64,000 bases of DNA from Ralstonia pickettii (lineage in GTDB: Bacteria > Pseudomonadota > Gammaproteobacteria > Burkholderiales > Burkholderiaceae): assembly GCF_001699815.1 (NCBI RefSeq), contig NZ_MCGB01000074.1, forward strand, positions 1 through 64,000. The letters run 5' to 3'. The notes below the pieces were generated by a model. That model was not told where the DNA came from. It was given only the letters and a program-made list of their open reading frames with translations, and ran no database searches. This document shows, one piece after another, positions 46,887-55,177 of this stretch. Within the stretch, counting starts at the first letter, position 1; each line of letters starts with the position of its first letter. The position numbers and the translations under genes are program-made.

Positions 46887-48260
46887 CTAAGTCGGCAGGG
46901 GTGCGCTGGAAGAGGCCGCCACATCACCCGAAGTGCCTGAAGCGCCCTGCAAGGCCAGCGAGCCCAGGACACGCACTTCGCGTTGTGGGTACGGAATCTC
47001 GATGCCAGCCTCCTTGAAGCGACGATAGATGGCGCGGTTCAGGTCGGACTGCACGCCCAGCTTGCCATTGTGCGGATCGGCGATCCACACGCCAAGTTCG
47101 TACTCGATACCGCTGTCGGCGAACAGAGCCATGAAAGCGGCGGGCGCCGGCTCGGGCAGAACACGCGGGATGCCCTCGGCGCATTGCACCAGTAGCGCCA
47201 GCACGGCTTCGGGGTCGGCGGCATACGATGCCTGCACGCGCACCGCCACGCGCACGGTGCCGCGCTCGTTATGGTTTTGCACGGCCTGCGCGACCATCAG
47301 TTCGTTCGGAACCAGCGTATCGCCGTCGCCATTGCGCACCACGGTATAGCGGGTGCGGATCTGCGTGACGATGCCGGTGTACGTGCTGACGGTAATCTGA
47401 TCGCCCAGCTTGAGTGAGCGCTCGAGCAGGATGATGAAGCCCGAGACGTAATTGCTGGCGATCTTCTGCAAGCCGAAGCCCAGGCCAACGCCCAGCGCGC
47501 CGCCAAACACCGACAGCACCGTCAGGTCGATGCCAACCAGCGACAGGCTCAGCAGCAACGACACCAGCAGCAGCACCGCCTTGGTCACGCGCGATAGCAC
47601 CACCTTCAGGTTGGCATCAATCGCGGAAGCACGCGTGATGCGGCTATCCAGCCACGAGCCGAACCACATCGCCACGAGCACGGTGACGAGAATCCAGACC
47701 ACGCCCATCAGCATGGCGGCAAGGCTCACCTTCTGCTTGCCGCCCAGCGCAAAGCGAATGCCGTCAAGATAGTCCACCACATCGCCCAGCACACCCAGCA
47801 CGTAGAGCACCATGCCCATCCACATGAGCGTGGTCAGCACGCGCTCGGCGACGACCAGCATGCCGTGCAGTTCGCCGTTGGCCGACAGCACGCGACGCAG
47901 CACGTAGAAGCCGAGATAGAGGATCGCCAGGCCAAACAGCGGCACCGCAGCCAGCCGGAACACGCTGATCGGCATGGTGCCGATCAGGGCGTAGCGCGCG
48001 CCCACCACCAGCAGCCAGCCGATCAGCGGGAACATCGCCCGCTCCAGGCTCGACCAGGCAAAACGCAGGGCGAACGTGTCGTTCACATGGGCCGTGTGCA
48101 AGCGCCGCGAAATCGGCCGCGCTATCAGCCAGGCGGCCGCGAGCACCAGCAGCAGCACACCCAGCTGCCAGATAAAGCGAGGGCCACCCAGATCGAAGAC
48201 AATGTCGTCGATCATGTGGCCCAGCGCGATGTGGTTCAGGTTCAGCGGCAATCCGTTCAT
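46887..48260 (-). CDS. MscS-family mechanosensitive channel with N-terminal extension
   Basis: A 457-aa membrane protein with about six membrane segments, longer than E. coli MscS (286 aa). The MscS core is in the second half: pore-helix region VFGGALGVGLGFGLQKIASNYVSGFIIL, then the beta domain and the C-terminal IPYPQREVR. It should open under osmotic downshock. Last gene of the purN-rsmB-nuc-mscS run, with a 4-bp overlap to the nuclease gene. Confidence 0.9.
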   Translation of the reverse strand: MNGLPLNLNHIALGHMIDDIVFDLGGPRFIWQLGVLLLVLAAAWLIARPISRRLHTAHVNDTFALRFAWSSLERAMFPLIGWLLVVGARYALIGTMPISVFRLAAVPLFGLAILYLGFYVLRRVLSANGELHGMLVVAERVLTTLMWMGMVLYVLGVLGDVVDYLDGIRFALGGKQKVSLAAMLMGVVWILVTVLVAMWFGSWLDSRITRASAIDANLKVVLSRVTKAVLLLVSLLLSLSLVGIDLTVLSVFGGALGVGLGFGLQKIASNYVSGFIILLERSLKLGDQITVSTYTGIVTQIRTRYTVVRNGDGDTLVPNELMVAQAVQNHNERGTVRVAVRVQASYAADPEAVLALLVQCAEGIPRVLPEPAPAAFMALFADSGIEYELGVWIADPHNGKLGVQSDLNRAIYRRFKEAGIEIPYPQREVRVLGSLALQGASGTSGDVAASSSAPLPT

Positions 48261-48841
48261 TGGGCGGCCGGTTGTTGGGCTCGATAGGGCAACGCGTCAC
48301 CCGCATGCTTCTGCCAGTTGGCGGCATAGCGCTGGGCGAGATCGGCGTCGCCGCGCACGATCAGTACGTTCTCGGCATTGCCGCGCTGCGCGGTCTGCGT
48401 GAAATTGAAGCTGCCGGTGACCAGCACCGGATGCGCGCCGCGCGGGTCGATCACGATGACCTTGTTGTGCGCATTTTTATAGCGCACCTCCAGCCAGACT
48501 GGGATGCCCGCATTGGCGACCTCGGGCACGCGGCTGCCGCCGGAGCGCGTCATCTGCTCGCGATCGGCCAGCACGCGCACATCAACGCCACGCTGATGCG
48601 CCGCCAGCAGCGCACGCGTAATCGCCTTGTTCGACAGCAGATACGCCTGCACCAGCACCTGCTCGCGCGCCTGGTCAATGGCATCGGCCAACAACCCTTC
48701 GATGTCGTCATCCGGCGTAAACGCTGCCTGCACCGTGCCCTTGGCCGGCTGCACCGGCGGCGCGCTGCGGGCCAGTGCGACACCACCTGCAGCAAACGCC
48801 AGCCATGCGGCCAGCAGCCACCCCAAGCGGCGCACCATCAT
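48257..48841 (-). CDS. Secreted phospholipase D-superfamily nuclease (Nuc-like)
   Basis: A 194-aa protein with a Sec signal (MMVRRLGWLLAAWLAFAAGG, cleaved near residue 25-28) and a single HKD motif, H125-N-K127 to D132, followed by GSFNFTQTAQRGNAEN. This is the arrangement of the plasmid-borne endonuclease Nuc, which dimerises to form the active site. It likely degrades DNA in the periplasm or outside the cell. The start at 48841 overlaps the rsmB stop; a Met one codon later is possible. Confidence 0.88.
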   Translation of the reverse strand: MMVRRLGWLLAAWLAFAAGGVALARSAPPVQPAKGTVQAAFTPDDDIEGLLADAIDQAREQVLVQAYLLSNKAITRALLAAHQRGVDVRVLADREQMTRSGGSRVPEVANAGIPVWLEVRYKNAHNKVIVIDPRGAHPVLVTGSFNFTQTAQRGNAENVLIVRGDADLAQRYAANWQKHAGDALPYRAQQPAAQ

Positions 48842-50235
48842 GCGCGGCGCTCCAGCACGGCCGCGAAGAAGCCGTCGGTCTGATGTGTGTGTGGATACAG
48901 CTCCAGGTAAGGCCCCATTTCCAGCGCGATCTTCTGCGCGGCCAGCACCTCACCGGCGGGCACGAGCACGAAATCTTCATGCGCGGCCAGGAACTGCTCA
49001 ACCACCTGCTGGTTCTCGCGCGCCAGCACGCTGCAGGTCGCGTAGACGAGGCGACCGCCCGGCTTCAGCAGCCGCGCCGCCGATGTCAGGATCGACAACT
49101 GCTTGGCCGACATTTCTTCCACGGCCTGTGCGGACTGGCGCCACTTCAGGTCCGGATTGCGGCGCAGCGTGCCCAAGCCGCTGCACGGCGCGTCGACCAA
49201 CACACGATCGATCTTGCCCGCCAGGCGCTTGACCTTGGCATCGTGCTCGCTGTCGATGCGACCGGGATGCACGTTGGACAAACCGCTGCGCGCCAGGCGC
49301 GGGCCCAGGTTCGACAAGCGCTTTTCCGATACGTCGAAGGCATACAGGCGCCCGGTCGAGCGCATCGCCGCGCCGATCGCCAGGGTCTTGCCACCGGCGC
49401 CGGCGCAGAAATCGACCACCATCTCGCCGCGCTTGGGTGCCAGCAATTGGCACAGCAGTTGGCTGCCCTCGTCCTGCACCTCGACCGTGCCGTTGGTGAA
49501 GATATCGAGCTTGTTCAACGCCGGCTTGCCGGCCAGGCGAATGCCCACCGGCGAGAGCGGCGCTGCACTGCCTTCAATACCGGCTTCGGCAAGCGTGGCG
49601 AGTACGGCGTCGCGTTCGCCCTTGAGCGTGTTCACGCGCAAGTCCAGCGGCGCCGGCGTGAGCCATGCTTGCGCCAGTGCTTCGGTGAACTCCGCACCGT
49701 GCTGGGCAACTAGCGCATCGAAGAGCCAGTCGGGCAGGTTGGCGCGCACGCGGGCCGCCAGCGCGGCGCGGTCACGGTTTTCCCAGCGATCCAGCCATTC
49801 GGCTTCTACGGGGTTCAGGAACGGGGCAATGGCCTCACGCCCGGCGGTCTGCAGCAAGCCCAGCAGCACCAGGCGACGACGCGCCGGGCCCGTGCCGCTC
49901 TCGGCAAACTGGCCGAATTCCACCTTGCGGCGCAGCACGGCAAACGCCGCTTCGGCGATGATGCCGCGCTCGCGGTGGCCAAGTTCGTGGTGCTCACGGA
50001 AATACTGGCTGACCACCATGTCGGCGGGAGCCGCAAAGTGCAGCAGGCGCGCAAGCACCTTGTCCAGGTGTTCCAGGTGGCTGCCATGCACGCCCGTGCG
50101 GGGGCGCGGCGCGCTGCGGGGTGCAGGCTTGCCCTGCGGGGCCCGATACCAGCCGCCACCACCCGAACCCGCGCGCTTGTTGCCCGACCCGCCGCCGCTT
50201 CCATTGCCGCCCGAACGCTGACGATTCTGGCTCAT
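48838..50235 (-). CDS. RsmB/NOP-family RNA (cytosine-C5) methyltransferase
   Basis: A 465-aa methyltransferase of the NOL1/NOP2/sun group, probably modifying 16S rRNA C967 like RsmB. SAM motif VVDFCAGAGGKTLAI, motif VDAPCSGLGTLRRNPDLKW with one catalytic Cys and YATCSVLARENQ with the other. The first 50 residues are Gly/Ser/Arg-rich and disordered. The RsmB N-terminal NusB-like domain is shortened, so the exact target is less certain. It overlaps purN and the nuclease gene by 4 bp each. Confidence 0.92.
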   Translation of the reverse strand: MSQNRQRSGGNGSGGGSGNKRAGSGGGGWYRAPQGKPAPRSAPRPRTGVHGSHLEHLDKVLARLLHFAAPADMVVSQYFREHHELGHRERGIIAEAAFAVLRRKVEFGQFAESGTGPARRRLVLLGLLQTAGREAIAPFLNPVEAEWLDRWENRDRAALAARVRANLPDWLFDALVAQHGAEFTEALAQAWLTPAPLDLRVNTLKGERDAVLATLAEAGIEGSAAPLSPVGIRLAGKPALNKLDIFTNGTVEVQDEGSQLLCQLLAPKRGEMVVDFCAGAGGKTLAIGAAMRSTGRLYAFDVSEKRLSNLGPRLARSGLSNVHPGRIDSEHDAKVKRLAGKIDRVLVDAPCSGLGTLRRNPDLKWRQSAQAVEEMSAKQLSILTSAARLLKPGGRLVYATCSVLARENQQVVEQFLAAHEDFVLVPAGEVLAAQKIALEMGPYLELYPHTHQTDGFFAAVLERRA

Positions 50236-50882
50236 GCTGCCTCCCGGGCGTTGACGCCAATGACAAGCTGCGATTCATCCGGCGAGACGCGCACCACACC
50301 GTGTTCGACCGACAACCGCCCTTCCACGAACCAGCGCACGGCACGCGGGTAAATCGTGTGCTCCTGTGCCAGCAGCCGCCCGGCCAGCGAGTCAGGCGTG
50401 TCGCCTTGACGCACGTCGATGATGGCCTGCAGCACGATCGGGCCGTGATCCAGGTCGGCGGTGACGAAATGTACAGTCGCGCCATGCACCTTCACGCCCA
50501 TGGCCAGCGCGGCCTCGTGCGTGTGCAACCCGGGGAAGCACGGCAGCAGCGACGGATGAATGTTCAGCATGCGGCCGGCGTAGCGCTTTACAAAGCCGGG
50601 CGTGAGGATGCGCATGAAACCGGCCAGCACCACCAGATCCGGCGAAAAGCCGTCGATCACCTGCGCCAGGGCGGCATCGAAGCTGTCGCGATCGGGGAAA
50701 GCCTTGTGGTCGACCACCGCGGTGGCAATGCCGTGCGAAGCGGCAAATTTAAGTCCTGCCGCATCGGGCCGATTAGAAATGACGGCGGCAATGCGTCCCG
50801 ACCAACCTTCGGCCTGACAGGCGCGGACAATGGCTTCCATATTGGAGCCGCGTCCGGAAATGAGAATGACGATGTTTTTCAT
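50232..50882 (-). CDS. purN: Phosphoribosylglycinamide formyltransferase
   Basis: Folate-dependent GAR transformylase of purine synthesis. The 216-aa product has ISGRGSNMEAIV near the N-terminus, MRILTPGFV, the active-site NIHPSLLPCFPGLHTHE and ATVHFVTADLDHGPIV. First gene of the purN-rsmB-nuc-mscS run. Confidence 0.96.
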   Translation of the reverse strand: MKNIVILISGRGSNMEAIVRACQAEGWSGRIAAVISNRPDAAGLKFAASHGIATAVVDHKAFPDRDSFDAALAQVIDGFSPDLVVLAGFMRILTPGFVKRYAGRMLNIHPSLLPCFPGLHTHEAALAMGVKVHGATVHFVTADLDHGPIVLQAIIDVRQGDTPDSLAGRLLAQEHTIYPRAVRWFVEGRLSVEHGVVRVSPDESQLVIGVNAREAA

Positions 50883-51284
50883 CGCGGCATTTTATCAAGT
50901 GCGCCGCCGTTCCCCGAGAAAATCGGGTGTGACGGCTGCAAGGCCATGCCGCGGGCGCTTTTGCAGTCACCGTGGCATTTTGCCGACGGGTGCCGGCAAA
51001 AACCTTGTCGCACCCGCAAAAGGAAGGGGCAACCGTTGGCGTGCATTGGCGCGCTCTGATAATCTCAGCACCATAAATGTCCGCGCTCCCGAGGGGTCGG
51101 GTGTGCAGCCCGCGATGATTCGACGCAAATCAAACGTCCGTTCATCCTGCGCTGCAACATCGTGCGGGCGATACCGTGACGGTCGATCGGCTCAGGGTGA
51201 TAAACCCGGCCAGTCGGCCATCGCCCGCGCCGGGTCGACACGCGTACAACAACAAGAGGGCTCTGCCCTCACCGGGGAATAAGA
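50883..51284. other. Intergenic region between purN and the response regulator
   Basis: 402 bp. A promoter candidate TTGGCG (51036-51041) with GATAAT (51058-51063), 16 bp apart, points to the response regulator. A 55-codon plus-strand frame (51115-51282) ends 2 bp before the regulator ATG. It is rich in Ser, Arg and Cys, has no clear ribosome site and is not recognised, so it is left as a possibility. Confidence 0.5.
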
Positions 51285-51950
51285 ATGACGAGCTCGCTGC
51301 GTAGCCTGCTGGTGGTCGACGACCACCCTCTCGCCTTGTCTGGCACGACCACGTTTCTTGCACACGCCTTGCCTGAAGTTCAGGTGCACGCGGCCATTGG
51401 CCGGCGCCAGGCGCTTGCGCTGGTTGAAGAAGGCGTCCGGCCTGACGTCGTGCTGCTCGATGTATGGCTGTCCGATTGCACCGGCTTCGATGCCATGCGT
51501 GAACTGCGCGGCAAACTGCCGGAAGCGCGCTTTGCCTTCATGTCGGCGGAAAACACGCCGGAAATCGTCGCCAAGGCCCAAGCGCTGGGCGCCATCGGCT
51601 TCATCGGCAAGCATGCCGATGCCCATGCGTTCTCCAAGGCAGTGGCCGGCATCTTTGGCGGCGATGCGTCCTTCCCGTCGGAAGACGATATGGGCGGCAT
51701 CAATGGCAAGGGCGGCGCTTCGCACGGCATCCCCATCACGCCGGCCGAACTGGGACTGACGCCGCGTCAGGGCTCGGTGCTCGCGCTGCTGCTCGAAGGT
51801 CTGCCGAACAAGTCGATCGCACGTCAGCTGGGCCTGACGGAAAACACCGTCAAAGAGCATGTCTCGGCGATTTTGCAGCGGCTGGGCGTGCGCACGCGCA
51901 TCCAGATCATTTCGCGCATGGAGCGTTTTCGCCTGACGGGCGCGGCCTGA
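51285..51950 (+). CDS. LuxR/NarL-type response regulator
   Basis: A 221-aa two-domain regulator. The receiver domain (about 1-120) has acidic residues D12-D13 and the phospho-acceptor D59 (VLLDVW); the C-terminal LuxR helix-turn-helix (about 150-215) reads LTPRQGSVLALLLEG and NKSIARQLGLTENTVKEHV. It is tail-to-tail with a hybrid histidine kinase whose REC may act in the same pathway. Target genes unknown. Confidence 0.93.
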   Translation: MTSSLRSLLVVDDHPLALSGTTTFLAHALPEVQVHAAIGRRQALALVEEGVRPDVVLLDVWLSDCTGFDAMRELRGKLPEARFAFMSAENTPEIVAKAQALGAIGFIGKHADAHAFSKAVAGIFGGDASFPSEDDMGGINGKGGASHGIPITPAELGLTPRQGSVLALLLEGLPNKSIARQLGLTENTVKEHVSAILQRLGVRTRIQIISRMERFRLTGAA

Positions 51951-51974
51951 ACTGAGCGTCTGGCCTCTTCAATC

Positions 51975-52002
51975 CGGCGCCGCCATCGACGGCGCCGTTT
52001 TA
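51975..52002. terminator. Terminator between the response regulator and the kinase
   Basis: Two copies of CGGCGCCG (51975-51982 and 51990-51997) pair as an inverted repeat around a 7-nt loop and are followed by TTTT on the plus strand, between two convergent genes. Confidence 0.75.
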
Positions 52003-52016
52003 CATTCCCATCCGTA

Positions 52017-53849
52017 TCAGTAGGCCACCTGCGGCTCGGCTGAGCGGCCGCGCAGCCAGCGCTTGAGCAGCACGCGCAGCATGTTCGGGTCCATGGGCTT
52101 GGCCAGTAGCAGATAGCCGGCTTCTTCGGCACGCGCCAGGGCGGCGGAATTGCGATCGCCGGTCAGCAGCACGGCGTGGGCATCCGGATGACTAACCTGC
52201 CAGCGTTCGAGAAGTTGCAGGCCGTCTTCCTCCCCGGGCAGGCGCAAGTCGCAGAAGATGATCTGCGGACGGATGCCGCGCGCCAGCAGTTGCTCGGCTG
52301 AGCGGCCATCGGCGGCACTGTGGACTTCCACGCCCCACGCTTCGAGCAGCGCGTGCCAGGCCTTGCGGATCTGCGGGTCGTCGTCCACGACCAGTACCAC
52401 GCCGGAGAATCGCGGCTGATCGAGCACGGCGCGCTTTTGCTCGGCGCGCGGCTGCGTGGCCAGCGGCGCCTTGATCTCGGCGGGCACCGGCCGCAGCGCC
52501 ATCCAAAACATCGAGCCGCGCCCCGGCACCGAGCGCACGCCGAACGTGCCGCGCAGCAGACGCACGCATTCCTTGTAGATCGACAGGCCCAAACCCAAGC
52601 CCTGGCTCGGATCGCGTTCTGGGTTTTCGACCTGGTAGTAGGTCGAGAAAATGTCTTTCTGATGCTCAGGCGCGATGCCGATACCGGTATCCCACACCTC
52701 GATCCGCAAATGCTTCTGGCGCACGCGCAGCGCCACCATCACGCCACCGCGCTCGGTGTAGCGCAGCGCGTTCTGCAGCAGGTTGAACAGCGCCCGGCGC
52801 AGCAGCACCGGCTCGGCCATCCCGTACACCGGCAGCGGCGGAATGCGCGCCGCGAGCGTCAGGCCCTTGGCGCGGGCATCCGGCATGAATTGCTGGACCA
52901 CCTCGGTGATCACCTCGCCCAGATCCACCGGCTCCAGTGTCGGCGAGGTCTTGCGGCTCTCCAGCTTGGACAGGTCCAGCAGCGAGCGGAACAGCAGGTC
53001 GATGGTCGCGGCGCCCGAGGCGAGTTGTTCCACCAATGGCGCCAAGGATTCCGACTGATTGCGCGCCCGCAACGCCTCCACCAGCAGCACAATTGCATGC
53101 ACCGGCTGACGCAAATCGTGGCTGGCCGCGGCCAGGAAGCGCGATTTTTCTTCCGATGCCGACAATGCGCGCTGCTTTTCATCCTGATAGCGGCGCGCGA
53201 GCTGGCGGCTCTCGTTCTCCAACTGGATTTCGCGCACCAGCGTGTTGTGGATGTTCACGGCATGCCGGGTCAGCAGCGCCGCAAAGAACAGCAGCACGCC
53301 GCGCAAATACAGCCCGTGCCCCGGAAACGCCTGCTCGGCCAGCAAAAAGTGCGGCGCCAGGATGCCCGTTCCGAGGATCAGGAGGCTCGACGGCACCGGC
53401 GCTTGCGACAACACCGCCGCCGCCGCCACACCGATGATCACGATCATCAGCAGGCTGCTGAACTCCAGCGACGGCGACATCAGATACAGCCCCGCCGAGC
53501 AGCCCCACGCCACCCCGCCCACCGCCGACATGACGTGCATGCCCGTCCACCACTTGCGGGTGTGCGCGGCCAGCGTCATGCGGGTCAGGTCGTAGCGATA
53601 GCCGAAATAGAAGCGCAGGCCCGACGCCGTCAGGCACAGCATGATCAGGCACCAGCCCAATAGCCCCGGCCGGTTGGAGGCATCCCAGAACGCGGCGACC
53701 GTCAAGGCAGGCAGGACGACCGAGGCGGCGATCCCCATGGGCGCCCCGCGATGCACGGCGGCGAGCAGCTTGGCTCGGGCATCCAGTTCAAGCGGCGCGC
53801 GGCTGGCAAGCCCGAACTTGGCGAAAAAAAGGCGCAGCGAGGCGTTCAA
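52017..53849 (-). CDS. Hybrid sensor histidine kinase/response regulator
   Basis: About 610 aa: five to six membrane segments (about 25-185), a coiled linker, HisKA with SHDLRQPVHAI (phospho-accepting His), HATPase with N box LLQNALRYTERGG, DTGIGI and GLGLGLSIYK, and a C-terminal receiver with FCDLRLPGEEDG (phospho-acceptor Asp). The start is uncertain: no ATG occurs before about residue 30 of the membrane region. A TTG at 53847-53849 is given; a TTG at 53972 is another option. Convergent with the LuxR-type regulator. Confidence 0.88.
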   Translation of the reverse strand: MNASLRLFFAKFGLASRAPLELDARAKLLAAVHRGAPMGIAASVVLPALTVAAFWDASNRPGLLGWCLIMLCLTASGLRFYFGYRYDLTRMTLAAHTRKWWTGMHVMSAVGGVAWGCSAGLYLMSPSLEFSSLLMIVIIGVAAAAVLSQAPVPSSLLILGTGILAPHFLLAEQAFPGHGLYLRGVLLFFAALLTRHAVNIHNTLVREIQLENESRQLARRYQDEKQRALSASEEKSRFLAAASHDLRQPVHAIVLLVEALRARNQSESLAPLVEQLASGAATIDLLFRSLLDLSKLESRKTSPTLEPVDLGEVITEVVQQFMPDARAKGLTLAARIPPLPVYGMAEPVLLRRALFNLLQNALRYTERGGVMVALRVRQKHLRIEVWDTGIGIAPEHQKDIFSTYYQVENPERDPSQGLGLGLSIYKECVRLLRGTFGVRSVPGRGSMFWMALRPVPAEIKAPLATQPRAEQKRAVLDQPRFSGVVLVVDDDPQIRKAWHALLEAWGVEVHSAADGRSAEQLLARGIRPQIIFCDLRLPGEEDGLQLLERWQVSHPDAHAVLLTGDRNSAALARAEEAGYLLLAKPMDPNMLRVLLKRWLRGRSAEPQVAY

Positions 53850-54069
53850 GGGGGATGTAGGGAAGAAACTGGATACCGGATTGTGCCGCAAGCATGAACC
53901 GCGCGGGCGCACCGTTCGGACGATTGTGCAACACCCCGACACCAATCCGCGTGCGCGCCGGGGATGGGGCAATCCCTTATATAATGTGCGTTTTGCTGGA
54001 TTTTGGCGCCTGCCACGTCAATCCGGCACAAGAACGCACTTCTCCCTTCCTCGACCACCGACGCTTCTC

Positions 54070-55068
54070 GTGAAAGTCTTTCGCGGCCTGCCCAACGCCG
54101 AAAGTCGCGCGCCCTGCGCGTTGACCATCGGCAACTTCGACGGCGTGCACCGCGGGCACCAGTCTCTGCTGGCCCGCGCACGCGCGGCGGCCGATGCACG
54201 CGGATTGCCGCTCACGGTGATGACGTTCGAGCCGCATCCGCGCGAATTCTTCATGCCGGACCGCGCGCCCACCCGCATCGCCCTGCTGCGCGACAAGCTG
54301 GAAAGCCTGCGCCGCCAGGGCGTCGACCGCGTGGTCGTGGAGCATTTCAACGCGCATTTCGCCGGGCAGACGCCCGACGAGTTCGTGCGCAATGTTTTGG
54401 TGGATGGCCTGCACACGCGCTGGCTGCTGGTGGGCGATGATTTCCGCTTCGGCGCCAAGCGCGCCGGCGATTTCGCTTATCTCCAGGCCGCTGGTGCCCA
54501 GTTCGGCTTCGAAGTCGAGCAGATGGGCTCGGTGTCGGAGTCCGGCGTGCGCATCTCCAGTTCCGCCGTGCGCGAGGCGCTGGCCGCCGGTGACCTGGAA
54601 CATGCCCGCCGCCTGCTCGGTCACGGTTATGCCATCAGCGGGCACGTGGTGCACGGGCAAAAGCTCGGCCGCTCGCTCGGCTTCCCGACGCTGAATCTGC
54701 GCATCTCGCACCGCAGGCCGGCGGTGGCCGGCATCTTTGTCGTGCAGGTGCACGGGCTGGCCGAAAAACCGCTGCCGGCCGTCGCCAGCATTGGCGTACG
54801 CCCGACGGTGGACGACTCCGGCCGCGTGCTGCTGGAAGTGCATATCTTCGATTACCAGGCCAATGTCTACGGCAAGCTTGTCCGCGTGGAATTCATGAAG
54901 AAGCTGCGCGACGAGGCTCGCTACGATTCGCTCGATGCGCTCAAGGACGCCATCGCGCAGGACTGTGTTCATGCGCGGCAGTTCTTCGGCCTGCCTGTTC
55001 CGCCGGCCGGCGAGTCTCCAACGCTTCGGCGCGACTTCGCCACCTCCGCCACCGACCGAATTCAGTAG
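54070..55068 (+). CDS. ribF: Bifunctional riboflavin kinase/FMN adenylyltransferase
   Basis: Makes FMN and FAD from riboflavin. The 332-aa protein has the adenylyltransferase motif [13 protein letters not shown] (near residue 22), [15 protein letters not shown] and the kinase region [11 protein letters not shown]. It begins at a GTG (54070), giving [11 protein letters not shown]; no ATG fits the conserved N-terminus. A TATAAT at 53980-53985 may be its -10 box. First of the ribF-ileS-lspA cluster. Confidence 0.95.
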   Translation: MKVFRGLPNAESRAPCALTIGNFDGVHRGHQSLLARARAAADARGLPLTVMTFEPHPREFFMPDRAPTRIALLRDKLESLRRQGVDRVVVEHFNAHFAGQTPDEFVRNVLVDGLHTRWLLVGDDFRFGAKRAGDFAYLQAAGAQFGFEVEQMGSVSESGVRISSSAVREALAAGDLEHARRLLGHGYAISGHVVHGQKLGRSLGFPTLNLRISHRRPAVAGIFVVQVHGLAEKPLPAVASIGVRPTVDDSGRVLLEVHIFDYQANVYGKLVRVEFMKKLRDEARYDSLDALKDAIAQDCVHARQFFGLPVPPAGESPTLRRDFATSATDRIQ

Positions 55069-55177
55069 GCGGCCGACACGTTCGCCGCCCAGAAGCCACA
55101 CGCTGCGCACGCGCGTCCTGCACTGTCAGCCGCGCCTGCACCCACCCGAATTGCCCGAATCTGCCCCACATCACACC

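Noticed and set aside
51115-51282. 55-codon plus-strand frame before the response regulator
   Set aside because: No ribosome site and no recognised family; kept as a possibility, not called as a gene.
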